A stretch of DNA of 28,281 nt from a virus, in the IMG/VR virus record IMGVR_UViG_3300004460_000008, positions 1-28,281 of that record, one strand, 5' to 3'. Below, in pieces: positions 18,172 through 26,695 of this stretch. The notes beneath the pieces are model-generated. The model saw only the letters and a program-made list of their open reading frames with translations. It searched no databases and was not told the DNA's origin. The translations under genes and the position numbers were made by a program. Position 1 is the stretch's first letter, and every line of letters begins with the position of its first letter.

Positions 18172-19800
18172 ATGAAATTTAAATATAAAACTCAATTTTT
18201 GAATGAAGTGCAAGCTTCTGCAGAAAATATAAAAGACGGAAAGTTTGTATCTCAAGCTTCATTGGAACAATTAAGAAACCTTGTTCCTGAAGACATTGAT
18301 TTCGAAAAAAATATTGATTTAATCGGTGTAGCTTTTAATGCCGCAGTAATTAATCAATTTAATAAAAATCATGACGGTATAGATACAAAGACTGCGCTAG
18401 CTATAAAAGATTATTTTGTTCACAAACCTACTAATGTAGAACATAATAAAAAACAAATTGTAGGACATATTGTATCATCAGGATTTTCCAGAATGTACAA
18501 TGATGAATTATTAAGCTCTGTTAGCGAAGACACTAATCAACCGTTTAATTTAGCCCTTGGAGCAGTAGTTTATTCTGCAGCTAATAAAGAGTTCGCTGAA
18601 ATGGTATTAAGGTCAGTTGACTTAGAGGATGAAATGCATCAAGTGGTATCTGCAAGTTGGGAATTAGGTTTTAATGAATATGTAATTGCCGCTGGAAGTA
18701 GAAATTTAGAGGATGCAGAAATTATTTCAGATCCCAAACATGTAGAAGAGTTATCTCAGTATTTAAAAGCCTTTGATGGAGAAGGTAAGTTAAATGATGG
18801 TACTGAGGTATACAGGCTAGTTGTTGGAGATGTTTATCCATTAGGTATAGGATTCACTGCAAATCCAGCAGCTGACGTCAAAGGAATATACGTTTTTGAT
18901 GATAAAAAAAAAGAAGAACCTGAAGACGATTCTTCAAAAGCAAAACAGAGAATAGAAGTTGATAATAGAAATTATTTTTCAAAAAATGAAAATAATATTT
19001 CACAAAACGGAATTTTAGCTGTAAATAAATCTATAAACAATATTTCTACTATGGAAAAACAAAAATTATTCGAAGACTTTAAAGCTCTTCTTGAAGAAAA
19101 AATGCCTGGTCATGATTTCTCTCAAGAGACTGTAGCTAATGTTGGTCGTGTTATTGGAGATGCTATCAAATCCAAAAACGAACAATATGAAAAAGAACTC
19201 CTTGCTCTTGAGGAAGAGCGCCAAAAACTCACAGAAACTGAAGAAGGTATTAAGGCTGATCTCAAAGATCTTAAGTCTAAACTTGAAGCTGCTGAGAGTC
19301 AAGTCGCCACCCTGAGTGAGGAAATTGGTTCTCGCAAAAGCGAAGACGCTTTCAATGCTCGCATGGAAGATGTAGATGCGACTTACGATCTTTCAGAAGA
19401 AGACCGCAAGATTTTAGCCTCAGAAGTTGAAGCTATTAATCTTGACGAAGCTTCTTTTGAGGAATACAAGTCAAAACTTTCCGTCATGTGGGCTCATAAA
19501 AGTAAGGAATACTTAGCTGAACAAAACAAAGCTTTTGAAGAAAAGCTTGAAGCTGAACTCCAAAAACGCTTACAGAGCCTGGAAACATCTGGAACATCTG
19601 AAGCTTCCGACACTTCCGAAGAAACTGAGACTGAAGAATCCGAAGCTTCTGAAGAAGTTGAAGAGGCTCTCGAAAACGCTGAAACTGAAGAAGAAGAAGT
19701 TATTGCTAATAACAATACCGCTTCCGCAGTTGAAGAAGTTTCCTTAAAAGAAAAATTCGCAGAAGCTTTTGCGAAAGAAAATATTTCAATTAAATTCTAA
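18172..19800 (+). CDS. Head maturation protease fused to scaffold protein, 542 aa
   Basis: Residues 1 to about 240 form a prohead protease: NVEHNK with H91, and VVSASWELGF with S160/S162 as the likely nucleophile. A disordered linker follows (about 245-293). From Met294 the protein is a helical coiled coil with a very acidic end, the usual form of a scaffold, ending EKFAEAFAKENISIKF. Codon use changes sharply at Met294 (19051): before it there are 7 AGA/AGG and no CGN codons, after it 6 CGN and no AGA/AGG; ATA is frequent before and absent after. This suggests a separately and strongly translated scaffold, as with lambda C and Nu3. The start at 18172 follows a late promoter box. Confidence 0.85.
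   Translation: MKFKYKTQFLNEVQASAENIKDGKFVSQASLEQLRNLVPEDIDFEKNIDLIGVAFNAAVINQFNKNHDGIDTKTALAIKDYFVHKPTNVEHNKKQIVGHIVSSGFSRMYNDELLSSVSEDTNQPFNLALGAVVYSAANKEFAEMVLRSVDLEDEMHQVVSASWELGFNEYVIAAGSRNLEDAEIISDPKHVEELSQYLKAFDGEGKLNDGTEVYRLVVGDVYPLGIGFTANPAADVKGIYVFDDKKKEEPEDDSSKAKQRIEVDNRNYFSKNENNISQNGILAVNKSINNISTMEKQKLFEDFKALLEEKMPGHDFSQETVANVGRVIGDAIKSKNEQYEKELLALEEERQKLTETEEGIKADLKDLKSKLEAAESQVATLSEEIGSRKSEDAFNARMEDVDATYDLSEEDRKILASEVEAINLDEASFEEYKSKLSVMWAHKSKEYLAEQNKAFEEKLEAELQKRLQSLETSGTSEASDTSEETETEESEASEEVEEALENAETEEEEVIANNNTASAVEEVSLKEKFAEAFAKENISIKF
19051..19800 (+). CDS. Probable nested scaffold protein (internal start), 249 aa
   Basis: An in-frame ATG at 19051 begins a helical, acidic protein (MEKQKLFEDFKALLEEKMPG...) that would be the scaffold alone, without the protease. 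The codon switch at exactly this methionine, to the set used by the capsid and tube genes, is the main evidence. There is no Shine-Dalgarno before it, but the strongly expressed capsid, decoration and tube genes also lack one. Internal scaffold starts are known in lambda-like phages. It remains an inference until the protein is seen. Confidence 0.55.
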   Translation: MEKQKLFEDFKALLEEKMPGHDFSQETVANVGRVIGDAIKSKNEQYEKELLALEEERQKLTETEEGIKADLKDLKSKLEAAESQVATLSEEIGSRKSEDAFNARMEDVDATYDLSEEDRKILASEVEAINLDEASFEEYKSKLSVMWAHKSKEYLAEQNKAFEEKLEAELQKRLQSLETSGTSEASDTSEETETEESEASEEVEEALENAETEEEEVIANNNTASAVEEVSLKEKFAEAFAKENISIKF

Positions 19801-19815
19801 AACAAAAAAACTAAA

Positions 19816-20544
19816 ATGCATAAATTATTACCATTTAGACAATATGATGAAAAGGATGTTATCAACCTTTTCAAGTTGGATCTTAGCGGAGCCACTTTAA
19901 CATCGTTAAAGCCTGGCGATTCTACAGGATTCACCGAAAAGAACTGGAGTGGAACAGCCGTTGACGTGAAATCGACCAACGACTGGTACTCTACCGATCC
20001 TGCTGGTTTGCATACCGATAGTCACACTGCTCAATCGTACCTCGGTGCGATTGGAAGTAACGACCAAGGTAACGCTTCCAAATGGGGTAGCTTTTATCCC
20101 GAAGCTCCTATGGCTATAGAAGCCTCAACTGCTTCAAGTGGATTCCTCGGAATTACACTTAGACCAACGCTCGCTTATGATGAGAATGACGAAAAACTCT
20201 CGAGCTACCCCATAAAGAAAGACGAACTTCAGTGCGTACTTCCTGGTGAGGCTGTTCCTGTTGTTACTCGTGGATTCTTCACATTAACTGGTGACGCTGT
20301 TACAGGCACTGCTACTGTCGGAGATATTTTGACACTTGCTGCTGACGGTACATTCACTACTGCTGGTAAAACATCTATTACAGTTGATTCTTCGACTGAT
20401 ACAGGTAGTGACGGCAACGTCGATACTAGCACTGTTACCGCCACCTCCGATTTCGGAGTCGGTCGCGTACTTGCTGTTGGAGCCGCTGGCACAACTAAGC
20501 CTGCTGCTATCTTTGTCCAACTTCTTGGATCTGCTAGCGCTTAA
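19816..20544 (+). CDS. Probable head decoration / capsid-stabilising protein, 242 aa
   Basis: The N terminus (MHKLLPFRQYDEKDVINLFK) is of a type seen in phage proteins encoded between the head protease and the major capsid gene. The C-terminal half is a Thr/Gly/Ala-rich beta domain (DAVTGTATVGDILTLAADGT...). Codon use is of the high-expression type, fitting an abundant virion component. I infer a decoration protein that binds the capsid surface. It starts 15 nt after the scaffold stop, with an A-rich leader and no Shine-Dalgarno. Confidence 0.65.
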   Translation: MHKLLPFRQYDEKDVINLFKLDLSGATLTSLKPGDSTGFTEKNWSGTAVDVKSTNDWYSTDPAGLHTDSHTAQSYLGAIGSNDQGNASKWGSFYPEAPMAIEASTASSGFLGITLRPTLAYDENDEKLSSYPIKKDELQCVLPGEAVPVVTRGFFTLTGDAVTGTATVGDILTLAADGTFTTAGKTSITVDSSTDTGSDGNVDTSTVTATSDFGVGRVLAVGAAGTTKPAAIFVQLLGSASA

Positions 20545-20567
20545 TTATAGAAAGTAAATTTAAAAAA

Positions 20568-21770
20568 ATGAATATTACACTAAAACGAACCGAAGAACAA
20601 GTCGAGCTTATTAAAGCTATGGCTTCAAAAAATCGTAATGTTGCCTATGAGGCTCAAGCAGCTGCTGCTGAGTTTATTGGTCCCGTTCTTTCTGAAATAA
20701 TGAACAATGCTCCTACGTTGAGCAATATGTTCACTTCTTTCCAGTTTAACGATGATGATAATCCCTCGATTCCGTTGGATTTATATCACGACATTTCGGA
20801 TGAGGATTACCTCGAAGTATACAGTCAGTCAGTTCCTGGCGGAATGCCTTCGAATACAATCACACCTTTGCACAGTGAACTAAAATTCGCTACTTACCGT
20901 ATGGAAACAGCTGTTGACTTTGATCGTCGATATGCTGCTCGTTCCAGACTCGATGTAATTAGCAAGACTTTTAGCCGCATTGCACAAGAGTTGCTTCAAA
21001 AGCAAGAATACACCTCTGCAAATCTTTTGCTTGGAGTTCTTGCTAATGCCACAACTAATGGTAACCCCCATGTAGTTGCTTCTGCATCTGCTAATCAGTT
21101 CCTTATTGCTGACGTTAACACTCTTATCACTGCTGCTAAGAGATTAAACACATCTTGGAATGGTGGAACACCGATCTCTGGAACTCGTGGAGTTTCTGAT
21201 CTTCTTGTTTCTCCTGAAATTATGGGCGAAGTTCGCGCAATGGCTTATAACCCCATTAATACTCGTGGACTTGCTGGCGGCGGCACCTTAAGTGGCGCCT
21301 CAGTTAATACTGGTGACCCAGGTAGTAGTGCCGACCCCGTTGTTGGTGGTACAATTGGTACTGGAGCTGGAGTTATTCCTGCGACTGAATCAATGCGTAA
21401 CGACCTCTATAGCAATGCTGGAGCTTCCGAGCTTTATGGTATCGCTCTTACCGAGATCAATGAACTTGGTGTTGGTCAACGCTTCAACGACGTATTTAAG
21501 TCGATGGTTGCTTCTGGAACCAAATCAGGTAATGTCGGACACAGTAGCGGAGCCTTCGATACTTCTGGTGATGAAATCATCATTGGTCTTGATCGTGGAC
21601 GCGAGTCGCTCATGAGAGCTATCGCTGTTGATTCTGAGACAGGAGCCGAGTTAAATCTTGTAGCTGACGACCAGTATACTGCTCGTCAAAGCAAGATCGG
21701 ATACTTCGGATCTATCGAAGAAGGACGCATGGTCCTCGATAAACGCGCCGTTACAGGAATTGTGGTATAA
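20568..21770 (+). CDS. Major capsid protein
   Basis: The 400-residue protein follows scaffold and decoration genes and is ended by a strong terminator, the usual place for the major capsid gene. It has a helical N arm (TLKRTEEQVELIKAMASKNR), then mixed strands and helices with FATYRMETAVDFDRRYAARS, and a C-terminal RQSKIGYFGSIEEGRMVLDK that is typical of HK97-fold capsid ends. A Gly/Ser-rich loop occupies about residues 231-270 (LAGGGTLSGASVNTGDPGSS), probably a surface insertion. Codons are of the high-expression type. Confidence 0.85.
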   Translation: MNITLKRTEEQVELIKAMASKNRNVAYEAQAAAAEFIGPVLSEIMNNAPTLSNMFTSFQFNDDDNPSIPLDLYHDISDEDYLEVYSQSVPGGMPSNTITPLHSELKFATYRMETAVDFDRRYAARSRLDVISKTFSRIAQELLQKQEYTSANLLLGVLANATTNGNPHVVASASANQFLIADVNTLITAAKRLNTSWNGGTPISGTRGVSDLLVSPEIMGEVRAMAYNPINTRGLAGGGTLSGASVNTGDPGSSADPVVGGTIGTGAGVIPATESMRNDLYSNAGASELYGIALTEINELGVGQRFNDVFKSMVASGTKSGNVGHSSGAFDTSGDEIIIGLDRGRESLMRAIAVDSETGAELNLVADDQYTARQSKIGYFGSIEEGRMVLDKRAVTGIVV

Positions 21771-21796
21771 GGTAACTTATCCATACATATTGAGTT

Positions 21797-21828
21797 TAAA
21801 AAAATCCACCTACGGGTGGATTTTTTTA
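21797..21828. terminator. Intrinsic terminator after the major capsid gene
   Basis: ATCCACC-TACG-GGTGGAT with A7 on the left and T7 on the right gives a long perfect stem with a tetraloop and works in both directions. It closes the head operon 27 bases after the capsid stop. Confidence 0.93.
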
Positions 21829-21875
21829 TTCCCAGATTTAGTATATAGGTGTAAGATTTTAATACTACATAAACT

Positions 21876-22319
21876 ATGAAACCAAAAAAAAATTCAACAA
21901 AACCTGTTAAGGTTAAATCTAGGACGAGAAAAATAAAAACGGTTGCTAAAGCTCCCAGTAAAGAGAGAAAACTTTCATATATAGACGGTAAGACAGTTGA
22001 AACTGTTGAAGAAAAAGAGAGATTAAGAGATCTTGAGAAGTTGCTAAATCCATCTTCATTGCACAACCCATTTAAGGTTACTAACGCAGAAGACTTGGAT
22101 AGAAAATTAGGCGACATGAGTTTACCAGACTTACAGTCCCTGTCTGTTGAAGTTGGGGTTTTTCCTTCTGGAAGTAAGGTTACGCTTAAGAATAAATTAA
22201 AAAAAGAATTTAAAAATAGGTTTTTTCTTGGAAAAGGAAAAGTTGTCTCAACGACAAGTCCTGTAGCAGATTACTCGTCTATGACAGAAGAGCAAAAACG
22301 CCTCTTCTCAACCGAGTAA
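21876..22319 (+). CDS. Neck-region protein with SAP-like domain, 147 aa
   Basis: A very basic N terminus (MKPKKNSTKPVKVKSRTRKI) is followed at about residues 83-116 by LGDMSLPDLQSLSVEVGVFP then SGSKVTLKNKLKKEF. This is the helix-turn-helix layout of a SAP-like DNA-binding domain. Small phage proteins with this domain occur just after the capsid gene; it may contact the DNA end at the head-neck junction, but this is inference. It is the first gene after the capsid terminator, followed after 3 nt by the next gene. Confidence 0.7.
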   Translation: MKPKKNSTKPVKVKSRTRKIKTVAKAPSKERKLSYIDGKTVETVEEKERLRDLEKLLNPSSLHNPFKVTNAEDLDRKLGDMSLPDLQSLSVEVGVFPSGSKVTLKNKLKKEFKNRFFLGKGKVVSTTSPVADYSSMTEEQKRLFSTE

Positions 22320-22322
22320 TCA

Positions 22323-22979
22323 ATGGGACAAGTAGATTCAATTGCTGAAAGCATATTCAATACCGAATTCTATGAAGAGGTCGGCACTCCTGAATATATA
22401 CAACAAAGAAAAGTACAAATATCAGCCTGGCTAGAAACAAACATTGGTCAATTAAACATATTGATTAATGAAGGCTTTAGGGTTGATGATGGTAATGATG
22501 TGTGCCCAGTTCTTAAAAATGAAGAAATCGCAATATTTATTCAGCTCTATTTGAAGTATTACTATAAAAGACAAAGCCAGTCAATACTAAAGAATCTCAC
22601 TACCACTACTACTTCTGGAGAAGAATCTTCTTCATCGATGTCAGAGTGGACTGAATTAAGAGAAGGAGACTCTTCAATTAAAAGAGTGGCGCAAAACGCC
22701 TCCCCCCAACAAAAAGTTCAAGTCGCTCAAACTTATAAAACATTTGCTGAAGAAGCTGATATAAAATTGAGTGAATTAGTTCATTCTTATAACATGTACA
22801 AGTCTTCACCGAGGCAAGTTGCTGGAAACGAAGCTTCTTCTGAGGATTGTACGCCAGAAGCCTCTGGGTGCGATACAGAAAGTGTTCAAACCGAATCCCA
22901 GGTACAACCTCAAGTTACGAGTCAAGAAGAAGGGCAGAGTCAAGGTCAAGATATCACATTCTTTTCTCAGGATGAATAA
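22323..22979 (+). CDS. Probable head-tail connector (adaptor) protein, 218 aa
   Basis: Helical N-terminal part (about 1-90: FYEEVGTPEYIQQRKVQISA, WLETNIGQLNILINEGF, KNEEIAIFIQLYLKYYYKRQ) has the look of the helical adaptor proteins that dock under the portal. A Ser/Thr-rich linker, a second helical block (QQKVQVAQTYKTFAEEADIK) and an acidic Gln/Ser-rich, disordered tail of about 50 residues follow. The assignment rests on position between capsid and tail genes. It ends 2 nt before the next ATG. Confidence 0.55.
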   Translation: MGQVDSIAESIFNTEFYEEVGTPEYIQQRKVQISAWLETNIGQLNILINEGFRVDDGNDVCPVLKNEEIAIFIQLYLKYYYKRQSQSILKNLTTTTTSGEESSSSMSEWTELREGDSSIKRVAQNASPQQKVQVAQTYKTFAEEADIKLSELVHSYNMYKSSPRQVAGNEASSEDCTPEASGCDTESVQTESQVQPQVTSQEEGQSQGQDITFFSQDE

Positions 22980-22981
22980 TT

Positions 22982-23422
22982 ATGACCGACCTAATATCAA
23001 GCTCAGATAAGGAGGCTTATGAGTCTGTATTCAATCATATACATGATACTTTCTCCAGGGAAATAACGATATTTAAAAAAGCTCAGAAAGTATTTATATC
23101 TACAGATAATACATATAACGCTCTTTACTCTAGAGTTAAGAACCAAAAAGGTGGAGATAAAGTAGTTGAAGAAATAAAGATTAAAGCAAGGATACTTTAT
23201 CCTTCTAGTGCTTCAAGAGAAAATTCAGAAAACGAAATACTTGGAGTTGGTATTCCTGATGACCATATAAGAATAAAAGTTAATCAAGAGGGTTATAATT
23301 TTATTAGACAAGCCTCTGATGTTGAAATTGATGGAGAGTTATTTGAAATAGTATCAGACGCTTCTAAAGCTGGATTATTTTCTGTTAAATATTATAATAT
23401 ATTACTTAAAAGAAGGGGTTAA
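22982..23422 (+). CDS. Probable neck / head-closure protein, 146 aa
   Basis: A helical start (SDKEAYESVFNHIHDTFSRE) precedes a beta-rich region (KARILYPSS..., ILGVGIPDDHIRIKVNQEGY, EIDGELFEIVSDASKAG, FSVKYYNILLKRRG). That pattern and size fit head-closure ('stopper') proteins of the neck. The gene order adaptor, stopper, tail completion is usual in siphophages. No motif proves it. It is followed after 2 nt by the next gene. Confidence 0.5.
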   Translation: MTDLISSSDKEAYESVFNHIHDTFSREITIFKKAQKVFISTDNTYNALYSRVKNQKGGDKVVEEIKIKARILYPSSASRENSENEILGVGIPDDHIRIKVNQEGYNFIRQASDVEIDGELFEIVSDASKAGLFSVKYYNILLKRRG

Positions 23423-23424
23423 TA

Positions 23425-24021
23425 ATGAAGATCAGGATTAATAATAACGCCCTCAAGAAGATAGAAAGATCTAAAGTGGCTCCTATTGTTCATGCTCAAG
23501 CTAGGAAGAAGATAGAGAAATCCCTAAGAGAAGCTCAGAGGGAAATGTTACAACAATTTGAAGACCACCTTGTGACTCAAGAAATTGATATGGGGCCAGA
23601 TGGATATAATTCCAGTGGAACTCTTGATGGGTATGGAAATTTATATTCGTTCATTGGGTTTGAAGAAGGTATGGATCCCATAGCTCCAATAAGAGCTTTA
23701 TTAAAAAAAGCTTTAAAAATTAAAAATTCTCCAAATAGCCACAGGTCAATGATAACAAATTTCATAATAGAGCTTCCATCAAAAGAAGAAATTTTTTCAG
23801 CCACTCCAAACCCTTGGGCTTCAGGAAGAAGCTGGGCAGAAGGAATAGAAAAAGGTATATCTGGATTAGGTCAATACCTAAATACTCAGTCTTTCTCTAG
23901 TAGATCTGGAGAAGGTATTCAAACAAAGAAAAAGGTAAGAGGAGGAGGATTCTCTAATACAAAATATTTAAGTCAAATACTAAATGATTTAAAAAGTAAT
24001 ATACTTAGTAAAGTAAAATGA
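23425..24021 (+). CDS. Probable tail-completion / neck protein, 198 aa
   Basis: A basic helical N terminus (KKIERSKVAPIVHAQARKKI) precedes a conserved-looking domain (SFIGFEEGMDPIAPIRALLK, ATPNPWASGRSWAEGIEKGI) with an Arg-rich loop. The sequence 'NPWxSGRSWxxGIExGIxGLxxYL' resembles a phage neck protein type found after the head-closure gene, with no exact role known. It overlaps the next gene by 4 nt. I am sure it is a structural-cluster gene, not of the precise role. Confidence 0.55.
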   Translation: MKIRINNNALKKIERSKVAPIVHAQARKKIEKSLREAQREMLQQFEDHLVTQEIDMGPDGYNSSGTLDGYGNLYSFIGFEEGMDPIAPIRALLKKALKIKNSPNSHRSMITNFIIELPSKEEIFSATPNPWASGRSWAEGIEKGISGLGQYLNTQSFSSRSGEGIQTKKKVRGGGFSNTKYLSQILNDLKSNILSKVK

Positions 24022-24893
24022 AAATAGGATTTGATCATGAATTATTATCTAGTTTCTATCTCTGGTTTGATGATAGATTAAATTATTTCGCAGAAGCTTA
24101 TAAAGATCCTATTGAACATACATTTCAACAAGTTGATTCTATAGATATACCTTTAAACTATTTAGCTTATTATAGTCCTTATAGACAATTTGTGTGGGCT
24201 TCTGATAAAATATCAGTATCGAACCAAGTAACTATAGATGGAAACGTAGTGCAAGATCGAAACGGAATATATATAGATTATAATCAAGGAAGAGTATTAG
24301 TTGATACGGGTGTATTTGGAAACAATAAAAATTTAGATATCAAAGGCACTTTTGCATATAAAACAATTAATACTTATATAACAGACGAAACAGAAGAAGC
24401 TGTTATTGTAAATAGTGATTTTATTATATCTCCCCTTAATCAAACATACTTACAACAAAATGGAGGATTTAATGATAAGATATATACTATTCCTGCAGTA
24501 TTTTTAACTTTAGCGAATTCTGAAAATCATCCTTTTGCTTTTGGGGGATTAGATTGTACCGAATTAAATCTTCGGGCAGTGGTAGTTGCAGATTCAAATT
24601 ATACGCTTGATGGTATACTCTCTTTATTTAGAGATTCAGCAAGAACATGTTTTTCTTTAATTGATTTTGAAGATTTTCCATTTGGAGAGTTTTCGCACAT
24701 AAAAAGCCCTCCATATAAATATTCTGACCTAATAGCCTCTTCCACTAAGAAACCTTTTATTGAAAACGTTAGAGCGTCCAAGTTAACAGATCGGTCTAGA
24801 GAGAGGATTACCTCTTCAAAAGATTATAAGATAGGTTTTTTAGACTTTGAATTATCTAAAGTAAGAAACCCTAGAGAAAGTTTTTCTAGATAA
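24018..24893 (+). CDS. Probable tail-terminator or neck-associated protein, 291 aa
   Basis: The protein is beta-rich (VTIDGNVVQDRNGIYIDYNQ, FAYKTINTYITDETEEAVIV) with a C-terminal half containing AVVVADSNYTLDGILSLFRD and FCxFPFGEF-like turns. It sits directly before the tail-tube gene, where tail-terminator genes lie. At 291 residues it is longer than classical tail terminators, so a fused or different function is possible. AT-rich codons (TTA, AGA, ATA) contrast with the tube gene downstream. Confidence 0.5.
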   Translation: MKIGFDHELLSSFYLWFDDRLNYFAEAYKDPIEHTFQQVDSIDIPLNYLAYYSPYRQFVWASDKISVSNQVTIDGNVVQDRNGIYIDYNQGRVLVDTGVFGNNKNLDIKGTFAYKTINTYITDETEEAVIVNSDFIISPLNQTYLQQNGGFNDKIYTIPAVFLTLANSENHPFAFGGLDCTELNLRAVVVADSNYTLDGILSLFRDSARTCFSLIDFEDFPFGEFSHIKSPPYKYSDLIASSTKKPFIENVRASKLTDRSRERITSSKDYKIGFLDFELSKVRNPRESFSR

Positions 24894-24959
24894 AATTTCA
24901 CATTTAAGATTTTTTACTGTAATATAAAATATAAATTAACCCTTTAATATATAAAAATT

Positions 24960-26273
24960 ATGGCAACCGATAGAATTATTTACCAAAGTGAATCGTTATT
25001 CGTTAGTAAAATCGATGGAAGTGGTGATGTCACAAGTGGCACCGCAGCTAAAAACATTGATGTAGGCGACATTAGCGAGGTCAATCGCGTTCAGGACATG
25101 AGTTACAATATGGAAGTAACTCGTACTGATATCAATGAGTTTGGTCAACTTGCTGCTCTTTCGAGAGAAGTAACTGAACCCCCCACAGTAACATTAGACT
25201 TTTCTTACTACCTTACAAATGGTACTCAAGAAGAAAGTTTAGGATTCAAGCTTAATAAGGGGAATACATTTCCCGTTACTTCACCTGATTCTTTTACTTC
25301 CAACTTGCTTGCTGGAACAAGTGGTAAAGATGAATTAAATTACTATATAGTAACTTCGCCAGAAGGTGATGATACTCATGGTAGTACAATTGCTGCTGCT
25401 GATCACGGATGTATCGGTATCGGAAATGGATTCATTACAAGTTACGGAATTTCCGCAGCTGTTGGTGAACTTGCTACTGCAAGTGTTTCTGTAGAAGCTT
25501 CTAACATTCTTTTTAAGAATGGTTTAGAGACTACATCAAATGTCCCCGCTATGGCTAACCCTGCTATTGATATTAGCTCCTCAACTGGAGCAAAAATTGA
25601 TAGTAAAGTAAATTGGGCAAGTGTTGTATCTGCTGATGGAGATCATAAAGCTAATGACGGAACAGAAATTTTCGCTATTCGTCCTGGTGATATCACAGTT
25701 GACTTCGATGCCGCTGGATACATTGGCTCTACACAAGCTGGAGGTCTTCAAACTGGTGGAGCTATTCTTCCTGGTGAAGGAGCAACTGCTCCTTCAGGAA
25801 AGAGTGCCATTCACTTGCAGAACATATCAATTGATCTGCCTGTTGGTCGTAGCCCTCTTACAAGGCTTGGAAGCCACTATCCTTTCGCTCGTAAGGTTGA
25901 CTTCCCAGTGAACATGACATTGTCCGCTTCTGCTCTTATGACTGATATGGATGATGGTTCTCTTGACGCACTTATTTGTGGTGGCGAAACTCCTCGTGAT
26001 ATCGCTATTACTCTTAATACTCGTTGCGGAGGCACATCTGCAATGGTTTTTGTAATGCGTAATGCTATTCTTGACACCCAAGCGTTCTCCGCTTCGATTG
26101 GTGATAACAAGACCGTTGATCTTACATTCAGCAGCCAAGTTGGCGGTGCTAATGATTCAGACAATGGAGTATTCTGCTTTGCTAAAGCATTGAATAGCGT
26201 AGGAGAATATGCTGGTGGCACAGCTAGCGCAGCTATCACTCCTACTCCTGCTCCCCCAACCCCTACTCCGTAA
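24960..26273 (+). CDS. Major tail-tube protein
   Basis: A 437-residue protein of high-expression codon use, bounded by its own leader and terminator, after the neck genes and before tail-assembly genes: the place of the major tail-tube gene. The N part contains a conserved-looking VQDMSYNMEVTRTDINEFGQ segment and PPTVTLDFSYYLT strands typical of tube beta-barrels. A Gly-rich middle and a C-terminal proline repeat, TPTPAPPTPTP, follow. It is longer than most siphophage tubes, suggesting extra surface domains. No sheath gene follows, which argues against a contractile tail. Confidence 0.75.
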   Translation: MATDRIIYQSESLFVSKIDGSGDVTSGTAAKNIDVGDISEVNRVQDMSYNMEVTRTDINEFGQLAALSREVTEPPTVTLDFSYYLTNGTQEESLGFKLNKGNTFPVTSPDSFTSNLLAGTSGKDELNYYIVTSPEGDDTHGSTIAAADHGCIGIGNGFITSYGISAAVGELATASVSVEASNILFKNGLETTSNVPAMANPAIDISSSTGAKIDSKVNWASVVSADGDHKANDGTEIFAIRPGDITVDFDAAGYIGSTQAGGLQTGGAILPGEGATAPSGKSAIHLQNISIDLPVGRSPLTRLGSHYPFARKVDFPVNMTLSASALMTDMDDGSLDALICGGETPRDIAITLNTRCGGTSAMVFVMRNAILDTQAFSASIGDNKTVDLTFSSQVGGANDSDNGVFCFAKALNSVGEYAGGTASAAITPTPAPPTPTP

Positions 26274-26298
26274 GCTAAGAGTTAAAAGTAAACAACTT

Positions 26299-26333
26299 AA
26301 AAAAACCCCAGGTTTCACATCTGGGGTTTTTTT
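26299..26333. terminator. Intrinsic terminator after the tail-tube gene
   Basis: AAAAAAACCCCAG, a 9-nt loop, CTGGGGTTTTTTT. The stem is perfect with a T7 tract, and it works in both directions. It lies 25 bases after the tube stop and isolates this highly expressed gene from the tail-assembly genes. Confidence 0.93.
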
Positions 26334-26364
26334 GTGTATTTACACATAAGGTAAAAGGTAAAAT

Positions 26365-26649
26365 ATGAAATCAGAAAGAGAATTACTTGAGTTTCAAGTC
26401 CTTCGCTCTATCACTAATCTATATAAGTCATTCTTGACTCTTGTAGAAGATTTGAGCGAAGATCATAAAGAACAGTTTGAACGACTGAAAGAGGCTCTCC
26501 CAGAGAGCGAAGATATAATAAGACAGGCTGAATACCTCGATGAAGGTCAGCTTAATTATTTAAGAAAAAAAATACTTGATTCTGGCAACGATGTCAGAAG
26601 AGAACTTTTTGCATGTATGGAAAATTTTGATATCAAGTTTAAAAAATAA
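26365..26649 (+). CDS. Small helical protein, possible tail-assembly chaperone, 94 aa
   Basis: A helical protein (MKSERELLEFQVLRSITNLY, SFLTLVEDLSEDHKEQFERL) of a size seen for tail-assembly chaperones, and located between the tube and larger tail genes. AAGGTA repeats stand before the ATG (ATAAGGTAAAAGGTAAAAT) and act as a plausible ribosome-binding site, shared with the next gene. No domain is recognised, so the role rests on position. Confidence 0.6.
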   Translation: MKSERELLEFQVLRSITNLYKSFLTLVEDLSEDHKEQFERLKEALPESEDIIRQAEYLDEGQLNYLRKKILDSGNDVRRELFACMENFDIKFKK

Positions 26650-26695
26650 CTTTATTTATTATAATATATAATATAAACCAAGGTATAAGGTAACT

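Noticed and set aside
20229-20520. Reverse ORFs inside the decoration gene
   Set aside because: Ser/Val/Pro-rich frames that mirror the Thr/Gly-rich forward gene; no start signals.
21686-22117. 143-codon reverse ORF across the capsid terminator
   Set aside because: It crosses a strong terminator and overlaps two well-supported forward genes in antisense; composition is that of a shadow.
25827-26239. Reverse ORFs inside the tail-tube gene
   Set aside because: Antisense frames of a gene with strong codon bias; such bias often opens the opposite strand.
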